Positions 8,222-18,010 of a stretch of 64,000 nt of DNA are shown piece after piece; within the stretch, counting starts at the first letter, position 1; every line of letters starts with the position of its first letter. The position numbers and the translations under genes were made by a program. This DNA is from Puerhibacterium puerhi (GTDB lineage: Bacteria; Actinomycetota; Actinomycetes; Actinomycetales; Cellulomonadaceae): contig NZ_WUWN01000004.1 in the NCBI RefSeq assembly GCF_009846865.1, positions 100,223 through 164,222 on the forward strand. The letters run 5' to 3'. A model generated the notes under the pieces. That model saw only the letters and a list, made by a program, of their open reading frames with translations. It was not told the DNA's origin and searched no databases.

Positions 8222-8821
8222 TCAGTGGTAGAACGGCTGCTGCGCGTCCGGGTCCGTGCGCACGACGTCGAGCCGCGGGTCGGCCAGCAGCGCGTCGACG
8301 GCCGCCGGGGCCGCGCCGATGCCGGCCCAGTGCGGGTCGACGTCGGCGGTGACGCACCACGCGCGGTCGGCCGGCCACACGAACGCCGGCTCCGGCATCC
8401 AGCTCCCGCCCTCCCGCTCCCACGCGGCCTCGGCGGCGCCGGAGACGAGGTCCGGCAGCGGGACGCGGAACAGGTGGTACGCCCGGCCCGGGAGCGTCAG
8501 GCGCGGGCGCAGCAGCGCCCGGCGCGGGAAGACCTCGTGGCCCCAGCCCTCCCACACCAGGAGGTAGCCGTCGTCGGGGGTGCCGGTGTGCCGCAGCAGG
8601 GTCTCGACCGCGGCGCGGATCTGCGCGGCGTCCGAGAGATGGTCGGCGGCGACGTCGACGTCGCCCTCCGACTGGCCAGCGTAGGCCGGGTCCGGGATGA
8701 ACCGCAGCCGCGCGTACGCCGCGAACCCCGGCGGCCCGAGGGTCATCAGCCGCTCCCAGGGGCGGCCGCTCGCCGCGATCCAGCCCGCCGGCGAGAGGTC
8801 GGCGGGCGCCGTCACCGTCAC
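8222..8821 (-). CDS. conserved protein of unknown function coupled to XRE regulator
   Basis: Protein of 199 residues with no family I can name. Visible patterns include GPPGFAAYARLRFIPDP, LLVWEGWG, YHLFRVPL and WPADRAWCVTADVDPHW; the aromatic and Asp/Trp-rich composition suggests a compact soluble fold. GTG at 8821 overlaps the stop of the XRE gene (GTGA), so the two are made together. The coupling suggests the protein modifies or responds to the same signal as the regulator, but no role can be assigned. Confidence 0.65.
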   Translation of the reverse strand: MTVTAPADLSPAGWIAASGRPWERLMTLGPPGFAAYARLRFIPDPAYAGQSEGDVDVAADHLSDAAQIRAAVETLLRHTGTPDDGYLLVWEGWGHEVFPRRALLRPRLTLPGRAYHLFRVPLPDLVSGAAEAAWEREGGSWMPEPAFVWPADRAWCVTADVDPHWAGIGAAPAAVDALLADPRLDVVRTDPDAQQPFYH

Positions 8822-9684
8822 GGGGAGGTCCGGGTGCGCTCGGCGGCCGGGGCGACGTGCTGGGCCCCGATGACGGACAGCAGCTGCAGCTTCTCGTAGC
8901 TCTCCGTGCCGGGCGTGGCGGTGAGCACGAGGAGCGAGTGCCCCTGGTCCGGGTCGTGCAGCAGCTGGCACTGCAGGTCCATGACGCCGACCTCGGGGTG
9001 CTGCAGCCGCTTCTCGCGCGCGTGGGTGGTGGTGACCTCGTGCGCGTCCCAGTACTGCGCGAACTCGGGGCTCGCGGCGCGGGTCGCCTCGACCAGCGCG
9101 GCCGCGCGCGAGCGAGGACCCTGCTTGGCGTAGACCGCCCGCAGGTCGGCCGTGAACGCGCGGGCGTGGATCGGGTGGTCCTCCCGCGGGTAGACGTCGC
9201 GGCTGGCCGGGTCGGCGAACCAGCGGTAGCCGACGCTGCGCATGAACCCCTCGTGGCGCGTCTCGTCGCCGAACAGCGCCCGCGCCGCCGGCGTCTGCAC
9301 CAGCGTCTCGCCGAGCTCCGTCATCACCTGCGCGGGGGTGTCGGAGAGCCGGTCGAGGATGCGCATGAGGCCCGGCGAGACGTGGTCGCCGCTCGACGCG
9401 CGGGCCGGGGCGTTGTGGCCCGCGAGCCGGAACAGGTGGTCCCGCTCGGCGAGCGACAGCCGCAGGCCGCGCGCGATCGCCTTGAGCATCTGCTCGGACG
9501 GCTGCGGGCCGCGGCGCTGCTCGAGGCGGCTGTAGTAGTCCACCGACATGTCGCACAGCGCGGCGACCTCCTCGCGGCGCAGCCCCGCGGTGCGCCGGCG
9601 CGGCCCCCGGCCGAGGCCGACGTCCTCCGGCTGCAGCGCCTCGCGCCGGCGGCGCAGGAAGTCGGCGAGCTGGTCTCTGTCCAC
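8818..9684 (-). CDS. XRE-family regulator with MmyB-like ligand-binding domain
   Basis: Protein of 288 residues. Residues 3-75 are a helix-turn-helix of the form RRTAGLRREEVAALCDMSVDY followed by YSRLEQRRG, the hallmark of the MmyB group. Residues 100-270 match the MmyB PAS-like ligand domain, with NAPARAL-type and YRWFADP motifs. In Actinobacteria such regulators often neighbour and control short-chain dehydrogenases, as here (9763-10701). GTG at 9684 was chosen because the conserved DQLADFLRRRRE starts there. The stop is coupled to the next gene by GTGA. Confidence 0.88.
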   Translation of the reverse strand: MDRDQLADFLRRRREALQPEDVGLGRGPRRRTAGLRREEVAALCDMSVDYYSRLEQRRGPQPSEQMLKAIARGLRLSLAERDHLFRLAGHNAPARASSGDHVSPGLMRILDRLSDTPAQVMTELGETLVQTPAARALFGDETRHEGFMRSVGYRWFADPASRDVYPREDHPIHARAFTADLRAVYAKQGPRSRAAALVEATRAASPEFAQYWDAHEVTTTHAREKRLQHPEVGVMDLQCQLLHDPDQGHSLLVLTATPGTESYEKLQLLSVIGAQHVAPAAERTRTSP

Positions 9685-9762
9685 GACCCGAGTCTGGCGC
9701 GCCGACCGCCCGAGGGCCAGGGACCGGCGATCCCTGCCTTGCACGGGGTCCGTCAGGGCGGG

Positions 9763-10701
9763 TCAGGCCGGGACGCTCACGCCGACCAGCCGCTCCGACA
9801 GCTCCCAGATGCGCCGGCCGTCCTCCGGGCTGCGCAGGCGGGAGTACAGGGCCTGCTCGGCGGGCGCGCCGCCGAGGTGCCCCAGCCCGCGCGGCCCGTA
9901 CAGACGGCCGCCGTGGGCCTCCGGGCTGGTGGCGGCGTAGACGGCCGGCAGCGCCGCGGACTGCGGGGTGCCGACGAGGATGCCCCGGCGCGAGAGCGCG
10001 CGGATGAGCCGCACCTGGACGGTGTCCCGGGGCCGGCCCATCTGCGGCTGCGCGGCCAGCAGGTTGGTGGGCGAGACGCCCGGGTGCGAGAGGTTGCTCC
10101 GGATGCCCCAGCCCTCCTGGGTGCTGCGGCGGTGCAGCTCCATCGCGAACAGGCCGAGCGCGATCTTGGAGGAGCTGTAGGCCCGCATCGGGTGGTAGCC
10201 GCGCTCCCAGCCGATGTCGTCCCAGGCGACGGCGTGCTGGTCGGCCGCGACGCTGACCTGGCTCGTGACGTGGGCGCGGCCCGCCCGCAGCAGCGGCAGC
10301 AGCCGGCCGATCAGCGCGAAGTGGCCGAGGTGGTTCGTGGCGAGCTGCAGCTCGAACCCGTCCGTCGAGGCCTGGCGGGTTGGGGGCGTCATCACGCCCG
10401 CGTTGTTGACCTGGACGTGCAGGGGGCGGCCCTCGCGCAGCAGGTCGTCGGCGAGCGCCGCCACCGACGCCAGCGACGACAGGTCGAGGGCGCGCACGTC
10501 GAGCCGCGCGCCCGGGACGTGCTCGCGGATGCGCTGCGCGGCGGCCCGCCCCTTGGCGGGGTTGCGGACCGGCATGATCACCTCGGCGCCGGCCCGGGCG
10601 AGCCGCTGCGCGATCTCCAGCCCGATCCCGTCGCTGGCGCCGGTGACCAGGGCCAGCCTGCCGGTCAGGTCCGGCATGGCGATGTCGATGTTCTTCGGCA
10701 C
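9763..10701 (-). CDS. short-chain dehydrogenase/reductase
   Basis: Protein of 312 residues of the classical SDR fold: cofactor motif TGASDGIG near residue 21, NNAG near 100, and catalytic YSSSK near 180. The sequence is close to the retinol/protochlorophyllide-reductase-like SDRs common next to MmyB-type regulators. An early basic residue (RNPAK) after strand 2 suggests NADP use. GTG at 10701 is preceded by AGGAGG with 5-base spacing. The substrate is unknown. It is probably controlled by the XRE regulator encoded just downstream on the same strand. Confidence 0.88.
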   Translation of the reverse strand: MPKNIDIAMPDLTGRLALVTGASDGIGLEIAQRLARAGAEVIMPVRNPAKGRAAAQRIREHVPGARLDVRALDLSSLASVAALADDLLREGRPLHVQVNNAGVMTPPTRQASTDGFELQLATNHLGHFALIGRLLPLLRAGRAHVTSQVSVAADQHAVAWDDIGWERGYHPMRAYSSSKIALGLFAMELHRRSTQEGWGIRSNLSHPGVSPTNLLAAQPQMGRPRDTVQVRLIRALSRRGILVGTPQSAALPAVYAATSPEAHGGRLYGPRGLGHLGGAPAEQALYSRLRSPEDGRRIWELSERLVGVSVPA

Positions 10702-10905
10702 GGAGGCCTCCTCGGGTCGGCGAGCCACGGCCCGCGTTCGGTGCTCCCATGCTGGGCCCGGCGCGCGCCCGGCATTCAGGGACGGCCTACCCCCGGACCG
10801 CCGGTCCCCGGATCCGCCCCCGGGCTGCGGGTGGGTCTGCCGGGCTGCGGGCGGGTCTGCCGTGCCGGGCGGGTCGGCCCGGGGCGCGCCGCGGGCGGGC
10901 AGCCG

Positions 10906-11772
10906 TCAGTGGTGCCGCCACAGCTGTCGCCTGGCCGGGGACGCGCAGGCGGGCCACGACCCGCCGGCCCGCCGCCTGGCCCGCGCGGGGCGGTGCGCCG
11001 GGACGGGCAGCGGCGTGGCCACGACGTCGGACAGCGCCGGCGCCGGGGCCGGGGCCGGCGCCGCGGCGCCCAGCACCCCGGGCACGAGGACCAGCCCCAG
11101 GCGCCGCGCGACGTCGAAGTACTCCGACGCCGCGATGGAGCAGCGGGTGCACGCCGCCAGGTGCGCCTCGAGCGCCTCCCGCGCGCCGGGCGCCAGCTGC
11201 CCGCGCCGGTAGCGCGAGACCCTGACCATCGCCGCCGCGCACGGGGTGTCGCCCCAGGCGCGCGCCTGGGCGTGCGCCCACGCCCGGCCCAGCGCCGCCC
11301 GGGCGGTGCGTGCCACGGTGGGCACGGCACCCGCCGGCAGCCCGAGCCAGGGCGCGACCGCCGTCGCGGGCAGGCCCTCGACGTCGAGGTACCAGAGCGT
11401 GGACTGCCAGACCTCCGGCAGCGACCGGTACGCCTGGGCGAGCGGGGAGTGCACGAGCCGCCGCGCGCCGCCGGCACGCCCGGCGACGACGTCCCGGACG
11501 GTCCCGTAGACGTAGGGGCGGAACGGCAGCGCGCCCCCGAGGCCGCCCAGCAGCGCCGCCTCGGTCCGGGCGTACACCTCCCGGAGCACCTCGTCGGCGG
11601 CGCGGTCGCCCACCACCCGGCGCGCGGCGTCGCGGGCCGCGTCCCCGTGCCGCAGCCACAGCTCCGCGTGGGCGACCCGGTCGCCGCGGCCGACCTGCCG
11701 CACGAGCACCGCGTCCGACGCCGTCGCGGTGTCGACGACGTCGTCGCGCCCGGTCCCGGCGGTGAGCATCAT
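10906..11772 (-). CDS. sigma-70-like factor with fused zinc-finger (anti-sigma-type) tail
   Basis: Protein of 288 residues. Residues 18-75 resemble ECF sigma region 2 (SDAVLVRQVGRGDR, then a helical DEVLREVYART stretch). Residues 110-165 are a region 4 helix-turn-helix (LPEVWQSTLWYLDVEGLPA, then GLPAGAVPTVARTARAAL). Residues 175-225 carry H-x3-C-x2-C in HLAACTRCS, the zf-HC2 signature normally found in separate anti-sigma factors. A Pro/Ala-rich then basic tail follows. There is no anti-sigma gene next door, so regulation may be internal. ATG at 11772 (or the next codon) is the start. Confidence 0.75.
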   Translation of the reverse strand: MMLTAGTGRDDVVDTATASDAVLVRQVGRGDRVAHAELWLRHGDAARDAARRVVGDRAADEVLREVYARTEAALLGGLGGALPFRPYVYGTVRDVVAGRAGGARRLVHSPLAQAYRSLPEVWQSTLWYLDVEGLPATAVAPWLGLPAGAVPTVARTARAALGRAWAHAQARAWGDTPCAAAMVRVSRYRRGQLAPGAREALEAHLAACTRCSIAASEYFDVARRLGLVLVPGVLGAAAPAPAPAPALSDVVATPLPVPAHRPARARRRAGGSWPACASPARRQLWRHH

Positions 11773-12042
11773 CGGACGGCTCCGCCGAGACGGGGGGCGG
11801 CGAGCACGCCGCCCGAGGGGCGGGGCGCTGTGCGCGGGCCGTGGCGGCGCGCTGTCGCCGCGGTCGCCGCTGTCGCCGCGGCGGGGGTGAGCAGGTGGTT
11901 CACACCCGCCTAGACCGCCTGCGCGGCCGATCGTGACGCCACGACGGCGTGCCGTGTGCAACAGGGACCTCGCAGGACGCGTCCGGGCGGCGGCGTCGGC
12001 GCTGGCCGTGCAGGCACGTCGCCCTCGGCCGAGACTCGACGC

Positions 12043-13895
<1,853 letters not shown>

Positions 13896-13899
<4 letters not shown>

Positions 13900-14939
13900 G
13901 AGCCCTGACCGTGGTGCCGGAGCAGGCCGGCTCGCTCGCCGTCACCGAGGTGCCCGACCCGGAGCCGCGCGACGGCGAGCTGCTGGTCGAAGGCGTCGCC
14001 GTCGGCGTCTGCGGCACCGACCACGAGATCGCCCAGGGCGACTACGGCTCCGCCCCGGCCGGCGACGAGCGTCTCGTGATCGGCCACGAGTCCCTCGGCC
14101 GGGTGCGCGAGGCGCCCGAGGGCAGCGGCTTCTCCCCCGGCGACCTCGTCGTCGGCGTGGTGCGCCGCCCCGACCCCGTGCCGTGCGGCGCCTGCGCCCG
14201 CGGCCAGTTCGACATGTGCCGCAACGGCCGGTTCACCGAGCGCGGCATCAAGGACCTGCACGGGTACGCCAGCGAGCGCTGGACGGTCGAGGCGGACTAC
14301 GCCGTGCGGCTGGACCCGTCGCTCGAGCGCGTCGGGGTGCTGCTGGAGCCGACCACCGTCGTCTACAAGGCGTGGCAGCAGGTGGACGCCGTGGGCGGCC
14401 GCTCGTGGTTCGAGCCGCAGAAGGCGCTGGTCACCGGGGCTGGGCCGATCGGCCTGCTCGCGGCGATGATCGGCGTGCAGCGCGGCCTGGAGGTGCACGT
14501 GCTGGACCGCAGCACCGACGGCCCCAAGCCGGACCTGGTGCGCGACCTCGGCGCGAGCTACCACACCGACCCCGTGCGCGAGGTGGCCGCCGCGGTCCGG
14601 CCCGACGTCGTCATCGAGGCGACCGGCGCGGCCGAGGTGGTCTTCGACGCCATCGGGGCCACCGGGGCCTACGGCGTCACCTGCCTCACCGGCGTCACGT
14701 CCAGCCGGCGCCTGCGCATCGACGCCGGCGCGGTGAACCGTGACCTGGTGCTGGAGAACGACGCCGTGGTGGGCACGGTCAACGCCAACCTCGAGCACTT
14801 CCGCGGCGCCGCCGAGGTGCTGGCCAAGGCCGACCGCGACTGGCTGGGGCGCATGATCACCCGCCGGGTGCCGCTGGAGCGCGCCACCGAGGCGTTCGAG
14901 CGGCAGGACGACGACGTCAAGGTCGTGGTCGAGCTCTGA
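13896..14939 (+). CDS. glucose 1-dehydrogenase (zinc-dependent MDR family)
   Basis: Protein of 347 residues. Zinc-site motifs GVCGTDHE near residue 38 and GHESLG near 64 are followed by a structural cysteine cluster (CGACARGQFDMC), the Rossmann motif GAGPIGLLAA near residue 182, and the glucose-dehydrogenase carboxy-terminal domain with NANLEHFRGA. The pattern is that of archaeal-type glucose dehydrogenase rather than alcohol dehydrogenase. ATG overlaps the GH15 stop (ATGA), with GAAGGAG upstream. Together the pair would hydrolyse an alpha-glucoside and oxidise glucose to gluconolactone. Confidence 0.88.
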
Positions 14940-15447
14940 CCGGCGCGGGCGGGGCGTCGGCGCGCCGGCCGAGCAGCGCGCCGACGCCGTGGGCCGCGCC
15001 GATCGTCAGCGGCACCAGGGCGGCCGCGGCGAGCACGTCCTTCGGCCGCGCGCGCCCGTGCAGCGACCGGGTGCGCCGCAGGGCCCACGCGGCGTAGGGC
15101 AGCACGACGACCGGCGTCGTCGCGACGCCGGGCGCGTACCCGCGCACGGCGACGGCGGCCCCGAGGTGCCCCAGGCCGTGCAGCCCGTAGGCCAGCACGG
15201 CGTCGTGGAACAGCCGCGAGCGCCCGCGGGTGCGCACGCCGTCGACCGTGGCGACGGCGACCAGCACGCCCATCGCCACGATCGCGCTGCGCTGCTGCCG
15301 GTCGCCGACGGCGCGGCGCAGGACCGCCGGGGTCCGCGGGTCGGCGGCCCGGGCGCGCGCCCAGGGCCCGACGGCGAACCACTCCTCGGCGTCGTGCACC
15401 AGCCAGGACGCCAGCAGCCCGGCCGCCTGCCACCGCTTCATCACCAC
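14917..15447 (-). CDS. HXXEE-domain membrane protein
   Basis: Protein of 176 residues. The early HDAEEW (residues 18-23) is the H-x2-E-E motif that names the family; a second histidine pair, HGLGHLG, lies near residue 91. Several hydrophobic helices occupy residues 5-15, 53-68, 82-105, 110-125 and 140-160. I start at GTG 15447 because TAGGGT (15455-15460) lies 7 bases upstream, the spacing of a leaderless transcript; ATG at 15441 is the alternative. The gene runs 23 bases into the convergent glucose dehydrogenase gene. Function is unknown. Confidence 0.72.
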   Translation of the reverse strand: MVMKRWQAAGLLASWLVHDAEEWFAVGPWARARAADPRTPAVLRRAVGDRQQRSAIVAMGVLVAVATVDGVRTRGRSRLFHDAVLAYGLHGLGHLGAAVAVRGYAPGVATTPVVVLPYAAWALRRTRSLHGRARPKDVLAAAALVPLTIGAAHGVGALLGRRADAPPAPVRARPRP

Positions 15448-15491
15448 GGGCGCCACCCTAGGCGGGCTGCTGGCCGGCCGACCACAGCGAC

Positions 15492-15536
15492 GTCGCCCGG
15501 TACAGAGTCGCCCGGTACAGAGTCGCCCGGTACAGA
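15492..15536. repeat. three perfect tandem copies of a 15-bp repeat
   Basis: GTCGCCCGGTACAGA occurs three times head to tail (15492-15506, 15507-15521, 15522-15536). It lies 45-89 bp upstream of the inferred start of the HXXEE gene, on the far side of its -35 region, and 9 bp beyond the stop of the MBL gene. A triplet here could be an activator array or a slipped-strand expansion. Confidence 0.9.
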
Positions 15537-15545
15537 ACGGACCGG

Positions 15546-16292
15546 TCAGTGCGCCCCGGTCTCGCGCGCCTTCTCCACCGCGGCGCCGATGCCGTGCAGC
15601 CACGGGTCGCCGTGGCCGGGCAGCACGGTGCGGGCGCCGGTGGAGGCGAGCGCGTCGAGCGAGCGCAGCGCCTCGGCGCTGTCGGCGGTGGCCGCCCCGG
15701 CGACGATCTGCGGGCCGCGCACGCCGGTGTAGGGGTCGAGGGTGACCAGGGCGTCGCCGGTGATCAGCACGTCCCGGTCGGGCAGGTGCAGCGCGCAGTG
15801 CCCGTCGGTGTGCCCGGGGGAGAACACCACGCGCGGCGAGCCGGGCACCGGCAGCACGGCGTCGGGCACCACGGGCTTGAGGCCGTGCACGCCGGGCACC
15901 TTCCACGCCCCGGCGCGCATCATCGCCGCGAGGATCCTGGCGCCCGCCGGGTACCGCACCGGGTACAGCGCGCGGACGTTCTCGTGCGCGTACCGGTACG
16001 GGTGCGCCGCGATGCGCGCGTCGTCGGGGTGCAGCCACACGGGCACGCCGAGCCGGTCGACCAGGCGCGCGGCGTTGCCGGTGTGGTCGAAGTGCGCGTG
16101 GGTGAGCACGACGGCGGCGACGTCGTCCGGGGTGCGGCCGAGCTCGCGCAGCGCGCGGCCGATGTGCGGCCACGCGCCGGGCAGGCCGGTGTCGACGATC
16201 AGCACGCGGCCGTCGTCGTCGCTGACCAGGTAGACGTTGACGTAGGCGTGCTCGATGCGGTGCACGTTGGCGGCGACCTCGATCGGCGGCAT
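15546..16292 (-). CDS. MBL-fold metallo-hydrolase
   Basis: Protein of 248 residues. The zinc-binding motif THAHFDHTG (HxHxDH) lies near residue 65, with further ligands in FSPGHTDGHCALHL near 160, GDAL near 180, and LPGHGDPW near 233. These are all the ligands of a dinuclear metallo-beta-lactamase-fold hydrolase. The HTDGH form and lack of a signal peptide suggest a cytoplasmic glyoxalase II or lactonase-like enzyme rather than a beta-lactamase. ATG is preceded by AGGAGG with good spacing, and a TAGCGT -10 box lies about 30 bases upstream. Confidence 0.9.
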   Translation of the reverse strand: MPPIEVAANVHRIEHAYVNVYLVSDDDGRVLIVDTGLPGAWPHIGRALRELGRTPDDVAAVVLTHAHFDHTGNAARLVDRLGVPVWLHPDDARIAAHPYRYAHENVRALYPVRYPAGARILAAMMRAGAWKVPGVHGLKPVVPDAVLPVPGSPRVVFSPGHTDGHCALHLPDRDVLITGDALVTLDPYTGVRGPQIVAGAATADSAEALRSLDALASTGARTVLPGHGDPWLHGIGAAVEKARETGAH

Positions 16293-16407
16293 GCGACCTC
16301 CTGCGGTTCGGGATCGCTTCACGCTAGGCGGGCCGCGCGGCGCTCGCGACGCCTGGGACGGGTGGTCCTCGGGCGTCCGACGGCGCTCGCGGCCCCGCGC
16401 GCCCGGG

Positions 16408-16992
16408 TCAGCCGGCCGTGCGGCGCGCCATGACGACCCGGCGCCCGTGCTCCTCCAGGCCCAGGGCGCGCTCGTGGTCGCGCAGGCCGCGCAGGAACGG
16501 CGTGAGCCGCGCGTCGGGGACCTCGGCGAACCCGAGCCGCCGGTAGAACGGCGCGTTCCACGGCACGTCGGCGTAGGTGCACAGGGACAGCACGGCGTAC
16601 CCGCGCCGGGCCGCCTCGGCGAGGGCGGCGCGCGTGAGCGCGCTGCCGACCCCGCGACGGCCGTGGTCCGGGTGCACGGCCAGCTGCTCCAGGTGGGCCT
16701 CGCCGGCCTCCTCGAGCACGTGGGCGAAGCCGACCGGGGCACCGCCCGCACCGGGCGCGCCGTCGTCGGCCACAAGCAGGAACCCCGCCGTGCGGGCGCG
16801 CTCCTCCCCCGGCGTCGGCGGCGCCCAGCCGGAATCCCGGAACAGCTCCACGAACAGGGCGTCGGCCGCGCCCTCGATCCGCGTCAGGTGCGGCAGGTCG
16901 GACGCGCGGGCGGGGCGGACGCGCACGGGCCGCGACGCCGGCCGCCCCGCGGGGCGGCCGGCGTCGTCGGCGGCACGGATCGAGGACGTCAT
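16408..16992 (-). CDS. GNAT-family N-acetyltransferase
   Basis: Protein of 194 residues. A Pro/Arg-rich head of about 20 residues is followed by VRVRPARASDLPHL (strand 1 of GNAT). The acetyl-CoA motif A is EQLAVHPDHGRRGVGSAL near residue 120, and NAPFYRRLGF forms the last GNAT element. The substrate is not predictable. Its ATG overlaps the stop of the FBP gene upstream (ATGA), so the two are co-translated and may act together on a ribosome-associated or other protein target. Confidence 0.9.
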   Translation of the reverse strand: MTSSIRAADDAGRPAGRPASRPVRVRPARASDLPHLTRIEGAADALFVELFRDSGWAPPTPGEERARTAGFLLVADDGAPGAGGAPVGFAHVLEEAGEAHLEQLAVHPDHGRRGVGSALTRAALAEAARRGYAVLSLCTYADVPWNAPFYRRLGFAEVPDARLTPFLRGLRDHERALGLEEHGRRVVMARRTAG

Positions 16993-17492
16993 CGGGTGCG
17001 CAGCACCTCGTCGACGAACCGCCGGGAGCGCTCGCGCAGCCCGGCGACCCGCCGCTCGACGATCAGCTCGCGCATCGTGGCGTCGTTGCCCGCCTCGGCG
17101 CTCGTGGGCGTGCGGCGCACGTTCGCCGAGCACACGAAGTCGGTGCAGATCAGCGTGCCGATGGTGTTGCCCTGACGGCCGGACGCGCCGCCGCGGCGGG
17201 CGACGTACAGCGTGACGTCGTCGGTGGCGACGACGTCCTCGCACCAAGCGCACAGCGACTTGCGCCGGGTGCGGCCGGACGGGTCGGCGGCGCGCAGCAG
17301 CACGCCGACGGGCTCGCCGTCGATCTCCAGCACCGCGTACGCGGCCAGCGGCGCCTTGCGGTCGCGCCAGCCCAGGTAGTCGATGCGGTCCCAGTCGACG
17401 GCGTCGAGGTCGGGCAGGGTGGCCTGCGCCGCCTCGCGCTTGGAGGCGTTCACGAAGGACGCGCGGATCTGCTTCTCGGTCAGCGGGGTCAT
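16989..17492 (-). CDS. FBP-domain protein (EF-G-binding, treble-clef zinc finger)
   Basis: Protein of 167 residues. An amino-terminal helical segment (TEKQIRASFVNASKREA) precedes a carboxy-terminal treble clef with CAWC near residue 81 and CTDFVCSANVRR near 117, four cysteines positioned to bind zinc. This is the FBP_C family, related to FusB/FusC proteins that bind elongation factor G and can rescue stalled factors or give fusidic acid resistance. No experiments on this subgroup are known to me, so the EF-G role is by family only. It is coupled to the GNAT gene. Confidence 0.85.
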   Translation of the reverse strand: MTPLTEKQIRASFVNASKREAAQATLPDLDAVDWDRIDYLGWRDRKAPLAAYAVLEIDGEPVGVLLRAADPSGRTRRKSLCAWCEDVVATDDVTLYVARRGGASGRQGNTIGTLICTDFVCSANVRRTPTSAEAGNDATMRELIVERRVAGLRERSRRFVDEVLRTR

Positions 17493-17691
17493 GCGGGGTT
17501 CTCGGCTTCCGGTCGTTCGGAGCCGCCGGCGGCCGCGGGGCGCCTCGGCGGGCGCCCGGGACGCACGGGGCGCGCGACGGGTCGACGTCGGCGCGCCGGG
17601 GTGCGTGCGGTCCGGCGGCAGGGCAGGGCACAGCCGCGCCCTCCCTCACCGTGCCGGGCGCACGACGGCGGTGGCCGCCGGTGCGCGCAGG

Positions 17692-17769
17692 TCAGAGGGT
17701 GGCGCGGGTCGACCGGGTCGCCGAGCAGGCCGCAGCGGCCACCTCGCGTCCCGCGGTGCCCTGACGCAT
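17692..17769 (-). CDS. possible 25-residue peptide in otherwise empty spacer
   Basis: The spacer 17493-18010 (518 bases) holds no long gene. Within it a short frame starting MRQGTAGREVAAAACSATR has a good ribosome binding site (GAGGAG in the run before ATG at 17769) and ends with TGA at 17692. It could be a leader peptide for the FBP-GNAT pair 200 bases downstream, but no attenuator was recognised. Composition is Ala/Arg/Thr-rich. Confidence is low because short frames with chance Shine-Dalgarno sequences are common in this DNA. Confidence 0.25.
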   Translation of the reverse strand: MRQGTAGREVAAAACSATRSTRATL

Positions 17770-17897
17770 CGCCTCTCCTCGCTCGTGCTGGGGTCCAGGC
17801 CGCCGTCCGGCGCGCTCTCGCGCCGCGGCCCGCCGTCGATGGTACGCCGGGGCACCCGAGGCGTCACCCGGATTTCCGTCACCCCCCAGCGCCGCCC

Positions 17898-17998
17898 GAA
17901 GACGACGACCCGGGACGCTCGCCGCCCACCGATCGCCAGCGTCCCGCCCCGTCGTCCATCCGGCCGCAGAAGACGACGACCCGGGACGCCCGCCGCCC
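17898..17998. repeat. 30-bp direct repeat flanking an inverted relative
   Basis: A 30-bp sequence beginning GAAGACGACGACCCGGGACG occurs at 17898-17927 and 17969-17998 with one difference. Between them, 17939-17957 (GCGTCCCGCCCCGTCGTCC) is close to the reverse complement of its core, so alternative hairpins can form. The 16-mer GCGTCCCGCCCCGTCG recurs exactly at 56000-56015 in another hairpin, which suggests a small dispersed palindromic family. The block lies immediately downstream of the phosphatase gene on its strand and may act as a terminator. Confidence 0.75.
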
Positions 17999-18010
17999 GA
18001 GGACCGAGGC

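Noticed and set aside
8222..10750. Single very long minus-strand gene across unknown protein, XRE and SDR genes
   Set aside because: Only the last 199 residues of that frame are plausible; the rest lies out of frame over two well-supported genes.
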